A stretch of 59,382 bases of DNA from contig CAMNRO010000014.1 in NCBI GenBank assembly GCA_946553045.1, positions 1 to 59,382 of the forward strand, given 5' to 3'. Shown in pieces: positions 41,202-49,825 of this stretch. The position numbers were made by a program, and so were the translations under genes. The first letter of the stretch is position 1. The number at the start of each line of letters is the position of its first letter. The notes under the pieces were generated by a model that ran no database searches, was not told the origin of the DNA, and worked only from the letters and a program-made list of their open reading frames with translations. This stretch comes from an uncultured Porphyromonadaceae bacterium. GTDB taxonomy: Bacteria; Bacteroidota; Bacteroidia; Bacteroidales; Muribaculaceae.

Positions 41202-43001
41202 ATGCAGAAAATACGTAACATCGCAATTATTGCGCATGTAGACCACGGAAAGACTACCTTGGTCGACAAAATGCTCCTTGCGGGCCACCTATTCAGAGAA
41301 AACCAGAATGCCGGCGAGCTCATACTCGACAATAACGACCTTGAGCGCGAGCGCGGTATAACAATTCTCTCGAAGAACGTTTCCATAGACTACAAAGGTT
41401 ATAAAATCAACATTATCGACACTCCGGGTCACGCCGACTTCGGCGGCGAGGTCGAGCGAGTACTCAATATGGCTGACGGCTGTCTGCTGCTTGTGGACGC
41501 ATTCGAAGGTCCGATGCCTCAGACCCGTTTTGTGCTTCAGAAGGCCATTGAAATGGGTCTGAAGCCGGTTGTTGTAATCAATAAGGTCGACAAGCCCAAC
41601 TGCCGCCCCGAAGAGGTGCAGGAGATGGTGTTCGACCTGATGTTCTCGCTTGATGCGACAGAGGAACAGCTTGATTTTCCGACTCTTTACGGTTCTGCCA
41701 AGCAGGGCTGGATGAGTGTGGACTACAAGACCCCGACCGACAATATCTATGCTCTTCTCGATACAATCATAGAGCATATTCCGGGTCCGGAAGAGAATCC
41801 GGGCGACGCTCAGATGCTTATCACATCGCTCGATTTCTCGAAGTATGTAGGCCGTATCGCCATCGGCCGAGTGCATCGTGGCGAGCTCCGCGAGGGTCAG
41901 GAGATTGCTCTCTGCCGCCGCGACGGTTCTGTTGTCAAGCAGAAGATAAAAGAGCTTCATACTTTCGAGGGCATGGGCCGCAAGAAGGTCGAGTGTGTTG
42001 AAAACGGCGACATCTGCGCGCTTGTAGGCATCGAAGGTTTTGAAATCGGTGATACTATAGCTGCTGTGGAAAACCCGGAGCCGCTTCCCCGCATAGCCAT
42101 CGATGAGCCGACGATGTCGATGACGTTCACAATCAACGACAGCCCCTTCTTCGGCCGCGACGGCAAGTTTGTGACATCGCGCCATATCGGCGACCGTCTT
42201 ACCGCCGAGCTCGACCGCAATCTCGCGCTTCGTGTTGAAAAGGGCGTGAAGGAAGATGTGTGGACGGTCTTCGGCCGCGGTGTACTTCATCTGTCGGTGC
42301 TCATAGAGACGATGCGCCGTGAGGGTTATGAGCTGCAGGTTGGTCAGCCTCAGGTTATTATCCGCGAAATTGACGGTCGCAAGTGCGAGCCTGTCGAGTT
42401 GCTGACTATCAATGTGCCCGATGAATTTTCATCGAAGATGATCGATATGGTGACACGCCGCAAGGGCGACCTCGTGGCGATGACTACCAAGAACGACCGT
42501 GTGCAGATGGAGTTCCACATACCGTCGCGCGGTATTATCGGCCTTCGCAGCAATGTGCTGACTGCGTCGGGCGGCGAGGCTATCATGGCTCACCGTTTCC
42601 TCGACTATCAGCCCTGGAAAGGCGATATCGAGCGCCGCACCAACGGTTCGCTCATCGCAATCGAGTCGGGCACGGCCTATGCATATGCCATCGACAAGCT
42701 TCAGGACCGCGGCCGTTTCTTCATCTTCCCGCAGGAAGAGGTCTATGCGGGCCAGGTTGTGGGTGAGAACGCCAAGGATAACGATATTCCCGTGAATGTG
42801 ACCAAGAGCAAGAAGCTGACCAATATGCGTGCTTCGGGTGCCGACGACAAGGCCCGAATCGTGCCCCCGGTTGTGTTCAGTCTTGAGGAAGCTCTGGAAT
42901 ATATCAAGGAAGACGAGTATGTGGAGGTGACACCTCACCATATCCGTCTGCGCAAGATAATTCTCGACGAAATAGAACGTAAACGCGCCAACCGCTCGTG
43001 A
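41202..43001 (+). CDS. typA: Ribosome-associated GTPase TypA/BipA
   Basis: 599 residues, full length. GTPase motifs: IIAHVDHGKTTLVDKML (G1), RGITI (G2), IDTPGHADFGGEVERVL (G3), VINKVDKPNCRP (G4). EF-G-like domains follow, with the C-terminal BipA-specific domain (VGENAKDNDIPVNVTKSKK, LTNMRASGADD). It helps 50S assembly and adaptation to stress. First gene of an operon with folP (4-bp overlap) and cdaA. Confidence 0.96.
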   Translation: MQKIRNIAIIAHVDHGKTTLVDKMLLAGHLFRENQNAGELILDNNDLERERGITILSKNVSIDYKGYKINIIDTPGHADFGGEVERVLNMADGCLLLVDAFEGPMPQTRFVLQKAIEMGLKPVVVINKVDKPNCRPEEVQEMVFDLMFSLDATEEQLDFPTLYGSAKQGWMSVDYKTPTDNIYALLDTIIEHIPGPEENPGDAQMLITSLDFSKYVGRIAIGRVHRGELREGQEIALCRRDGSVVKQKIKELHTFEGMGRKKVECVENGDICALVGIEGFEIGDTIAAVENPEPLPRIAIDEPTMSMTFTINDSPFFGRDGKFVTSRHIGDRLTAELDRNLALRVEKGVKEDVWTVFGRGVLHLSVLIETMRREGYELQVGQPQVIIREIDGRKCEPVELLTINVPDEFSSKMIDMVTRRKGDLVAMTTKNDRVQMEFHIPSRGIIGLRSNVLTASGGEAIMAHRFLDYQPWKGDIERRTNGSLIAIESGTAYAYAIDKLQDRGRFFIFPQEEVYAGQVVGENAKDNDIPVNVTKSKKLTNMRASGADDKARIVPPVVFSLEEALEYIKEDEYVEVTPHHIRLRKIILDEIERKRANRS

Positions 43002-43849
43002 TATTCACTCCATTCAGCCTCAATGTGAAAGGCCGCCTATGTGTTTTCGAGCGGCCTGCCGTGATGGGTATCATAAATCTGACGCCCGACTCGTTTTATG
43101 CGGCTTCGCGACATGCCGACCCTGCGGCAGCCGCGCGTACGGCCCGTGCTATGGTAGATGCGGGCGCCGCCATGCTCGACCTCGGTGCTTACTCGTCGCG
43201 CCCCGGCGCCGACGAGGTCAGCCCTGAGGAGGAGATGGACCGTCTTTGCGGCGGTGTGGAGGCTGTCCGTGCGGAAGTGGGGCCGGAGGTTCTTATTTCG
43301 GTAGATACTTTCCGCGCAGGCGTTGCCAGGGAAGCTGTCAAGGTCTGCGGCGCCGATATCGTCAATGATATTTCGGGCGGTGAGCTCGATGCTGCCATGT
43401 TCGAGACTGTAGCGGAGCTTGGATGCCCTTATGTGCTGATGCATATGCGTGGTACTCCGGCGACGATGCAGAGCATGACCGATTATGGCGATGTGGCGGC
43501 CGAGGTGGCTACATATCTGAGCAAGCGTGCGGCAGAGCTGCATGCGCTCGGGGTGTCTGATGTGATTCTCGATCCCGGTTTCGGCTTTGCCAAGACTCTT
43601 GAGCAGAATTACCGTCTACTCGGGTCGCTGGGAAGCATAGCGGCTCTGGGTATGCCTGTTCTTGCGGGAATGTCGCGCAAGTCGATGCTCTCGAGGCTGC
43701 CCGGCGTTGCGGCCGAGGCCATGGCGGCGGCCACCACGGCGGTGAATGTGCTTGCCCTTGAACGCGGGGCGGCCATACTGCGGGTTCACGATGTGGCCGA
43801 GGCTGTAGCCGCGGTTGCTGTTACAGAAGCTCTAAACTCCTCATGTTGA
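42998..43849 (+). CDS. folP: Dihydropteroate synthase
   Basis: 283 residues. It couples p-aminobenzoate to dihydropterin diphosphate in folate synthesis and is the sulfonamide target. Motifs: VMGIINLTPDSFYAASRHAD, LDLGAYSSRPGADEVSPEEE, VSVDTF-type ISVDTFRAG, INDISGG-like VNDISGGELD, LMHMRGTPATMQ, LDPGFGFAKTLEQNYRLL and RVHDVAEAVAA. All pterin-binding residues appear present. Overlaps typA by 4 bp and cdaA by 7 bp. Confidence 0.95.
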   Translation: MIFTPFSLNVKGRLCVFERPAVMGIINLTPDSFYAASRHADPAAAARTARAMVDAGAAMLDLGAYSSRPGADEVSPEEEMDRLCGGVEAVRAEVGPEVLISVDTFRAGVAREAVKVCGADIVNDISGGELDAAMFETVAELGCPYVLMHMRGTPATMQSMTDYGDVAAEVATYLSKRAAELHALGVSDVILDPGFGFAKTLEQNYRLLGSLGSIAALGMPVLAGMSRKSMLSRLPGVAAEAMAAATTAVNVLALERGAAILRVHDVAEAVAAVAVTEALNSSC

Positions 43850-44637
43850 ATGCTATGTTTGATTTCGGAATAAAGGACGTCATAGATATACTGCTGTTTG
43901 CGGTGTTGATATACTATATATACCGGCTCATGAAGGAGTCGGGCACAATCAATATTTTCTATGGTGTGCTTGCCTTTATCATTCTATGGGTGCTGGCATC
44001 TGAAATCTTCAATATGCGGCTTATAGGAACGATTCTTGACAAGTTTATGGCTATCGGGCTTATAATACTTGTCATAATCTTCCAGGAGCCGATCAAGCGC
44101 TTTCTCGTGGAGCTTGGGTCGCATCGGCGTCTGCGTTTTCTGTCGAATCTTTTTCATCATCATAAGGAAGAGCTTGATGCCGCTGCGCTTGCGTGGGTAA
44201 TGCCGATTGTGTATGCTTGCATGAGCATGTCGAAGAGCAAGACGGGCGCGCTGATAGTGGTGGAGCGGACAGTGCCTCTCGACAACTATGCCAAATCGGG
44301 CGATATGATTGACGCCAACATCAATACGCGTCTTATCGAGAATATTTTCTTTAAGAATTCGCCCCTGCATGACGGCGCTCTGATAGTGGCTCACGGCCGT
44401 CTTGTGTCGGCTGGCTGCATTCTGCCTGTTAGCCACGACAGCGATGTGCCGCGCACTCTGGGTCTGCGTCACCGTTCGGCGCTCGGCATAGCGCAGGCAA
44501 CTGATGCTGTTGCCATCGTGGTGTCGGAAGAGACGGGTAATATCTCTGTGGCACACAGGGGAAAACTGTCGACCCGCCTCAGCTCGACAGAGCTTGAGCA
44601 CCGCCTGAACGCTATAGCCATAATAGGCTCTAAATAG
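43843..44637 (+). CDS. cdaA: Diadenylate cyclase CdaA (c-di-AMP synthase)
   Basis: 264 residues. Three N-terminal membrane helices (to about residue 85) precede a DAC domain with the active-site DGALIV (in SPLHDGALIVAHGRL) and RHRSA (in LGLRHRSALG) motifs. It makes cyclic di-AMP from two ATP at the inner membrane, a second messenger for turgor and envelope control. No cdaR lies nearby; in Bacteroidetes cdaA commonly sits with folP, as here. Confidence 0.95.
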   Translation: MLNAMFDFGIKDVIDILLFAVLIYYIYRLMKESGTINIFYGVLAFIILWVLASEIFNMRLIGTILDKFMAIGLIILVIIFQEPIKRFLVELGSHRRLRFLSNLFHHHKEELDAAALAWVMPIVYACMSMSKSKTGALIVVERTVPLDNYAKSGDMIDANINTRLIENIFFKNSPLHDGALIVAHGRLVSAGCILPVSHDSDVPRTLGLRHRSALGIAQATDAVAIVVSEETGNISVAHRGKLSTRLSSTELEHRLNAIAIIGSK

Positions 44638-44688
44638 CGAACTTTCGTGGGCGCTGAGGTGTTTCTAAGGCAAACAACTCTCCGCGTC

Positions 44689-45303
44689 ATGAAAAAATAT
44701 CTTTCTTTTTTAGCGGCTGTCGTGGTGCTTATGACATCGTGCAGTCCGTTCGCACTGGTCAACAGCGAGACTTATAACGATGCTGACCTGGCCCGGTACA
44801 AGACTTTCAGAATTGTGACACCGGCCGATGGCAAGCGTCTGCCGCCGGGTATGGAAATGGTGACTTACTATAATATCGCCGCCGCTATCCGCGAGCAGAT
44901 GGTTGAGCGCGGTTTCACCGAAGACCCGGCTTCGCCTTTGCTTGTCAATATAGGCATAACGGTGCATCGCGAAATAGAGACCGAGCCCGCTCTGCCGCCG
45001 GGATATACGCCGTATGCAGGGCCGTACTATAACGGGTACTATCCTTATTTCATATGGCCGCGTGCGAATTACTGGGCTAACTACTATGCTAACGCGCAGG
45101 TTATCACGGGTATCTATAAAGAAGGCGTGCTGACGATGGATATGGTGAACATAGACAAGAAGCTGCCGCTGTATTCGGCGTCGGTGGCGACAATAATGGA
45201 AAACGGCCAGGCGCAGTTCCGCGACCTCAAGGGTATAGCTGAGGCTGTGCAGACGCTGTTCTCGCGTTTCCCGGTGCCGCTTGAGGCGCAGTATCGCAAA
45301 TGA
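44689..45303 (+). CDS. DUF4136-type lipoprotein
   Basis: 204 residues from the ATG at 44689; a longer frame upstream is rejected because the signal peptide starts here (MKKYLSFLAAVVVLMTSC, lipobox MTSC). The domain resembles DUF4136 with SETYNDADLARYKTFRIVTP near the start and a Tyr/Gly-rich middle (YTPYAGPYYNGYYPYFIWPR). Outer-membrane lipoprotein of unknown function. Last gene before a bidirectional terminator. Confidence 0.8.
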   Translation: MKKYLSFLAAVVVLMTSCSPFALVNSETYNDADLARYKTFRIVTPADGKRLPPGMEMVTYYNIAAAIREQMVERGFTEDPASPLLVNIGITVHREIETEPALPPGYTPYAGPYYNGYYPYFIWPRANYWANYYANAQVITGIYKEGVLTMDMVNIDKKLPLYSASVATIMENGQAQFRDLKGIAEAVQTLFSRFPVPLEAQYRK

Positions 45304-45314
45304 TTTTTACAAGT

Positions 45315-45353
45315 AAAAGCCCTTGGCGCAGACAAATGCAGCCAAGGGCTTTT
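45315..45353. terminator. Bidirectional terminator between convergent genes
   Basis: AAAAGCCCTTGGC (45315-45327) pairs perfectly with GCCAAGGGCTTTT (45341-45353) around a 13-nt loop, giving T runs on both strands. It serves the DUF4136 gene (+) and the coiled-coil gene (-). Confidence 0.88.
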
Positions 45354-45364
45354 TCTGTGCTTTT

Positions 45365-46690
45365 TTAGAAAAGCGACAACTGGGCGTCGTTTTCGGGTGT
45401 GTGTTTTCTTGCAGGAGGAGTGTAGCCGAAGGGTTCTTCGGAGGTGCGCAGGCTGCCTTCGCCCGGTGCGGGCTGTGATACGAACCAGTCGGGGCATTCG
45501 AAATCGTCTTCGAGGGTAGCCATGGCGGCTTCTTCTTCAGGCGACGGAAGTACTTCGGGTTCGGGCTCTTCCTGAATGAGGTCGAAGAGGCCGCCGTCGT
45601 GCTCTTCGTCGTCGGCGATTCGGGCTTTGAGCTCGGCTATCTCTTCTTTCAGTTTTTTGTTGGTGGATTTGAGCCGTGCTATTCTGTCGTCGCGTTTCTG
45701 AATCATGACTTCGACCTGCTGCATCTGTTTCTGCATTTCGAGGACGGTGTCGAAGATTTTGCGCGCTTCGGCAGATTCCTCTTCGGCTTTCAGACGGGCT
45801 TCGCGTTCGTCGACGAGCTGGTGCTGCAGGTCGTTGTACATCGACTGGCTGTTTTCGGCATGCTCTTTCTGGTTCTCGAGCGTTGCGCGCGCTTCGGTGA
45901 GCTCGGCCTGTGTCTTTTCGAGCTCAGTTTGCGTTTTTTCGAGTTCGGCCTGTGTTTTTTCGAGTTCTGTTTGTGTCTTTTCGAGCTCGGTGTTGTCGGG
46001 CTGTCCTCCTTGCTCCGATTTCAGTTTCTCGATTTCGCGCTGCAGCTCTTCGATTATGCCCGGCTGGACGTCGGCGAGTTTGATTTTGTTGAGCATGCTC
46101 TTTTTTTCGAGGTCGAACTGTTCGCGCTCGGCTTCGGCCGAGGCGAGCTGTGCCTCGAGGTCCTGGACTCGGTCGGCAAGCGCCCGGCGGCGGCGTTCGG
46201 CGCTGAGCTGCTGCTCGCGGATTGATGAGCGCTGCTGTTCGAGCGTCTCCATGTTGCGGCGCAGACGGTCGGCTTCGCGTTTTGCCGAGTCGGCCGCGTT
46301 TTTGAGCATTGCTTCGACATATCTTGTGGCTTCGGCCGAAAGGTTGTCGAGGTATTCGGAGAGGGAAGAATCAAGGCTTTGTGATATGAGCTCGCTCTGA
46401 CGCGCGGGGTCGACGCTTTTGCTGAGGAAATCGGGCAGCGATTCGTTGAAAATGGCTACGACACCGTCGAAAATTCTCGCTTTCATGGCCGGGTCGATCG
46501 ACGGGCGTGGCGGCATGTCGGCCGGCAGCTCGCTGTTCTGGGCTTCAGTAAGGGCTGATTCCGGATTGTTTTCGTCGGCCGATGTGTCGGAGCCTTGGGC
46601 TTCGGCTGTCAGGTCGGAGTCGTTTAGTTCGTCGGTGGTGTATTCGTTGTCGAGGCCGAAAAAACGGCGCATGCTGTCGAAAAAGCTCAT
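45365..46690 (-). CDS. Coiled-coil cytoplasmic protein of unknown function
   Basis: 441 residues from the ATG at 46690, overlapping the stop of the upstream gene by 4 bp. The N-terminus is acidic (SDLTAEAQGSDTSADENNPE), and residues about 130-370 are predicted coiled coil, including four near-perfect heptads of TELEKTQ/AELEKTQ (encoded at about 45898-45990) and LARLKSTNKKLKEEIAEL-type segments. The C-terminus is acidic and proline-rich (QEEPEPEVLPSPEEEAAM) and ends DAQLSLF. No catalytic motif. Always read with the receiver/PPDK-N protein, it could be its scaffold. Confidence 0.75.
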   Translation of the reverse strand: MSFFDSMRRFFGLDNEYTTDELNDSDLTAEAQGSDTSADENNPESALTEAQNSELPADMPPRPSIDPAMKARIFDGVVAIFNESLPDFLSKSVDPARQSELISQSLDSSLSEYLDNLSAEATRYVEAMLKNAADSAKREADRLRRNMETLEQQRSSIREQQLSAERRRRALADRVQDLEAQLASAEAEREQFDLEKKSMLNKIKLADVQPGIIEELQREIEKLKSEQGGQPDNTELEKTQTELEKTQAELEKTQTELEKTQAELTEARATLENQKEHAENSQSMYNDLQHQLVDEREARLKAEEESAEARKIFDTVLEMQKQMQQVEVMIQKRDDRIARLKSTNKKLKEEIAELKARIADDEEHDGGLFDLIQEEPEPEVLPSPEEEAAMATLEDDFECPDWFVSQPAPGEGSLRTSEEPFGYTPPARKHTPENDAQLSLF

Positions 46691-49683
46691 TCTATGTCGG
46701 TTGAATCGTTTTTGATTTCGGGTTTTTGTACAGTTCCCCGGCCAGAGCGGCCGTTGATGGCGATGGCGAGAGGATTGTCGAAACGGACGATGCGTATGTG
46801 GTTGTCTTCGTATTCGGCCGGGAGGGAGTCGAGGTATGCAGAGTCGTAGAATCCGGAGCCGCGGCGGGCGTCGACGGTGAAGTATCCTACTCCGAACGAG
46901 GTGAGGTTCTGGAAGAAGTGTGTGCCCTGGCTTGGTTCTATTCTGTAGTCGCCGACGGCCGCCTCGACGATGACGCGTGCGGCTGATATGTCGGCCCATC
47001 TGACGGGTATTCCGAGGGCGGGATCGGAAGTGCCCCATCGGCCGGGGCCTATGAGGATGTATCCTTCTCCTTTTGCCGCCATTTCGGCGTTGATGCGTGC
47101 TACAGAGAGGGCGAGCGAGGGGTTGTTGAGCGAGTCGAAGGATTCGGGCCGGATATATATGATTGTCCGGACGCCTTCGATCATGCCGTTTCCGAGCGCG
47201 GTGTCGGTGCGGAGTATGAGTTCGGAGTCAGGGCGGTCGAGTACTTCGTCGGATATGAGTTGTTTCCGGTCGATAATCGGTCTTATCTGGAGCCAATAGA
47301 GGTGCCCGGCTATTCCGGCGGGTGTCCTGACGGGGTTGATGTTTCCGGCAAATTCTATTTCGACGGGGCGCTGCATGGCGGTCTGTCCTTCGCTGAGCAT
47401 GAAGTGGATAGCGTCGGCGAGGGGCAGGGCTTTGTCGCGCAGTATGTTTGCGAACGTGACGACGCGGCGGCCTTTTCCGTCTTCGTAGTCTTTGAGCATT
47501 CCGTTGCAGGCGTCGTATGTGGACACCATGTATCTCAGGGCGCCTGTACCGGCGAAGTCGCGTATCTGTTTTCTGACGAGAGAGGCGCCTTCGTCTACTT
47601 TTACTTCGAAATCGTCCTCGCCGGGCTTCTGCTCCATGGCGAAGAGAGATGTCTGGGTGTCGCGGAGGGCGAGCTCGAGTGTCGATGTCTGGAGTGCGTG
47701 GGCGGGGTGGAGGGGCGAGAAGCGGAGTCCGCGTCCGCCGTCGACGATATATTTGCCGAGCCCGACGGCAATTTCAGCTACGCCGTCTTCGGGTTGTTCG
47801 TCGCCGAGAGGGTAGTAGTTGAGCGAGCGTCCGACGCCGGAGAAAGAGGGGAAGTAGTAGTCGCCGTGGTTCTCGCCGATTACTTCCTGGATTATGACTG
47901 CCATTTTTTCCTGGTCGATGACGTTGCTCGTGGCTGTCATGTAGACTTTGCTGGCTGAGTAGAACACGGAGGCGTAGACGCCTTTTATGGCGTCGTGGAG
48001 CCACTTCATGCGCCGAGTGCGGTCGGCGGTGTATGGCACCATGTAGGTTGAGTATATGCCTGCGAAGGGCTGGTAGTGCGAGTCTTCGAGGAGGCTCGAA
48101 CTGCGGACGGCAAAGGGGCGGTCTACGACGTCGAAGAGGGCGGCGAAGTCTTCGGAGAGCCGTTCGGGTAGTTCGGCGGCGAGGAATGCCTTGAGAATGT
48201 CTTCGTCGGCGGCATCGCTGAGTGCGAGTGGATAGAGGCGGTTGACGGCCATGAACTCGTCGAAGATGTCGGTGCAGAGCACTACGGTGCGCGGTATGGA
48301 TATGGTGAGGCCGTCGAAGTTGTCGCAGACTGGGTTTTTCTTTATGATGGAGTCGATGAACGCGAGGCCGCGGCCTTTTCCGCCAAGGCTGCCCTGGCCT
48401 ATGCGGGCGAAGTTGGAGTAGTGGTCGAAGCGGTCTTTCTGGAATACGGCGACAACGCCGCGGTTCTTCATCTTGCGGTATTTGACGATGAGGTCGAAGA
48501 AGAGCTGCTTGACGGCCGGCGCCTCGCTGATTTCGGCAAAATGGTGCTGTTTGACGACGTCGGCGATTGGGAAGAGGGCGCGGGAGTAGAGCCATCTTGA
48601 GATGTCGTTTCGCGAGCCGTGGTAGAGGAGCGATTCGGCGGGAATGTCGAAGACGCGCTGCTGCATGTCTTTGAGGTTTCGGATTGTCATAATGGGCTCG
48701 CCTGTAGATGGGTCGCGGATTATGAAGTCGCCGAAGCCGAAGTTGTTCATAATGGCTTCGCCGAGGTCTACGGGAAGCTTTTTTGAGTTTTTGTCGATGA
48801 AAATGCCTCCGAAGCCTCTGACGGCGACGGAGTTCTGCGATTCGCTCGATTCGACGATTATGGGCAGGAAGGGGTCCTGCGAGCGTATCCAGCGAGCGAG
48901 CCGTAGGCCGGCTTTTGAGTCTTTTTTGCCTTCGCGGTTGAAGGAAACGTCGCTGATGACGCCGAGCATGTTCTTGCCGTAGCGTTCGTAGAGGTCGACG
49001 GCTTCTTCGTAGTTGCGTGCGAGCATTACCTTGGGTCGGCCTCGCATGCGGAGCATCTGCTCGTGCTGGTTGAGGGCTTCGGTCGAGAATATGACCGATT
49101 GTTTGAGGAGGAATTTGTAGATGTGGGGGAGGACGGAGGAGTAGAATCGGACGGAGTCTTCGACGAGCAGGATGGACTGGACGCCGACGTCGGTGATGTC
49201 TTCGACGTTGAGCTTGTCTTCGAGGAGTTTGATGATGGCGAGGAGGAGGTCCATGTTGCCGAGCCAGCTGAAGACGTAGTCGATGTTGTCGAGGTTTTCG
49301 TTGGCGAGGCGTCGCGACACTTCTTTCGAGAACGGCGTGAGCACGACTATGGGTACGCCCGGGAACTCTTTTTTGAGGAGGGCTGAGCCTTCGAATGTCT
49401 CGGAGATGTCGCCGCCCGGCATGGCCACGACGATGTCGAAGGCCTTCAGACGCATGGCTTCGAGGGCTTGCGACATTGTTGATACGCGCGTGACACGCGG
49501 AGGCGAGCTGAGGTTCAGGGCGACGTATTCGTTGTAGAGCTGTTCTTCTACACGGCCGTCTTCTTCCATCATAAAGGCGTCGTAGGGTGAGGCTATGAGC
49601 AGCACATTGAAAATGCGGTGTTGCATCAGAGCCTGAAACGACGTATCTTTCAGCATCATGCGGCTAAGCGGTTCCTCGTTCAT
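46687..49683 (-). CDS. Receiver-like domains fused to a PEP/pyruvate-binding (PPDK-N) ATP-grasp domain
   Basis: 998 residues. About 25-160 look like a degenerate receiver (FNVLLIASPYDAFMMEEDGR, FDIVVAMPGG, VPIVVLTPFS); about 168-320 like a second (QSILLVEDSVRFYSSVL, GVISDVSFNREGKKD, LPIIVESSE). From about 420 on there is the PPDK/PEP-synthase N-terminal ATP-binding region: GQGSLGGKGRGLAFIDSI, VRSSSLLEDSHYQPFAGIYS, VIIQEVIGENHGDYYFPSFS, and a C-terminal LYWLQIRPI. The phosphohistidine swivel domain and PEP/pyruvate barrel are absent, so it is not a complete dikinase. Probably an ATP-dependent, phosphorylation-controlled regulator; function unknown. Confidence 0.8.
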   Translation of the reverse strand: MNEEPLSRMMLKDTSFQALMQHRIFNVLLIASPYDAFMMEEDGRVEEQLYNEYVALNLSSPPRVTRVSTMSQALEAMRLKAFDIVVAMPGGDISETFEGSALLKKEFPGVPIVVLTPFSKEVSRRLANENLDNIDYVFSWLGNMDLLLAIIKLLEDKLNVEDITDVGVQSILLVEDSVRFYSSVLPHIYKFLLKQSVIFSTEALNQHEQMLRMRGRPKVMLARNYEEAVDLYERYGKNMLGVISDVSFNREGKKDSKAGLRLARWIRSQDPFLPIIVESSESQNSVAVRGFGGIFIDKNSKKLPVDLGEAIMNNFGFGDFIIRDPSTGEPIMTIRNLKDMQQRVFDIPAESLLYHGSRNDISRWLYSRALFPIADVVKQHHFAEISEAPAVKQLFFDLIVKYRKMKNRGVVAVFQKDRFDHYSNFARIGQGSLGGKGRGLAFIDSIIKKNPVCDNFDGLTISIPRTVVLCTDIFDEFMAVNRLYPLALSDAADEDILKAFLAAELPERLSEDFAALFDVVDRPFAVRSSSLLEDSHYQPFAGIYSTYMVPYTADRTRRMKWLHDAIKGVYASVFYSASKVYMTATSNVIDQEKMAVIIQEVIGENHGDYYFPSFSGVGRSLNYYPLGDEQPEDGVAEIAVGLGKYIVDGGRGLRFSPLHPAHALQTSTLELALRDTQTSLFAMEQKPGEDDFEVKVDEGASLVRKQIRDFAGTGALRYMVSTYDACNGMLKDYEDGKGRRVVTFANILRDKALPLADAIHFMLSEGQTAMQRPVEIEFAGNINPVRTPAGIAGHLYWLQIRPIIDRKQLISDEVLDRPDSELILRTDTALGNGMIEGVRTIIYIRPESFDSLNNPSLALSVARINAEMAAKGEGYILIGPGRWGTSDPALGIPVRWADISAARVIVEAAVGDYRIEPSQGTHFFQNLTSFGVGYFTVDARRGSGFYDSAYLDSLPAEYEDNHIRIVRFDNPLAIAINGRSGRGTVQKPEIKNDSTDIE

Positions 49684-49762
49684 GTCAAAGCGTAATATTT
49701 AGACAAAGCTACTCATTTTTTTTGATATAATCCTTTTCCTGACGCAGGAAATTGCGCAAAAA

Positions 49763-49797
49763 AACGAAAGCAAGACGTTGCCGGCTGTGCTTTCGTT
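49763..49797 (-). terminator. Intrinsic terminator of the TrpB-like gene
   Basis: AACGAAAGCA (49763-49772) pairs with TGCTTTCGTT (49788-49797); the minus strand continues with TTTTT. It lies about 30 bp past the gene stop. Confidence 0.85.
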
Positions 49798-49825
49798 GAT
49801 TTATGGTGTGTCGGGAGCTGTGGTG

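Noticed and set aside
46691-47038. Upstream extension of the coiled-coil protein
   Set aside because: It overlaps the PPDK-N gene in another frame with basic, low-complexity shadow sequence; the ATGA junction at 46687-46690 marks the start.
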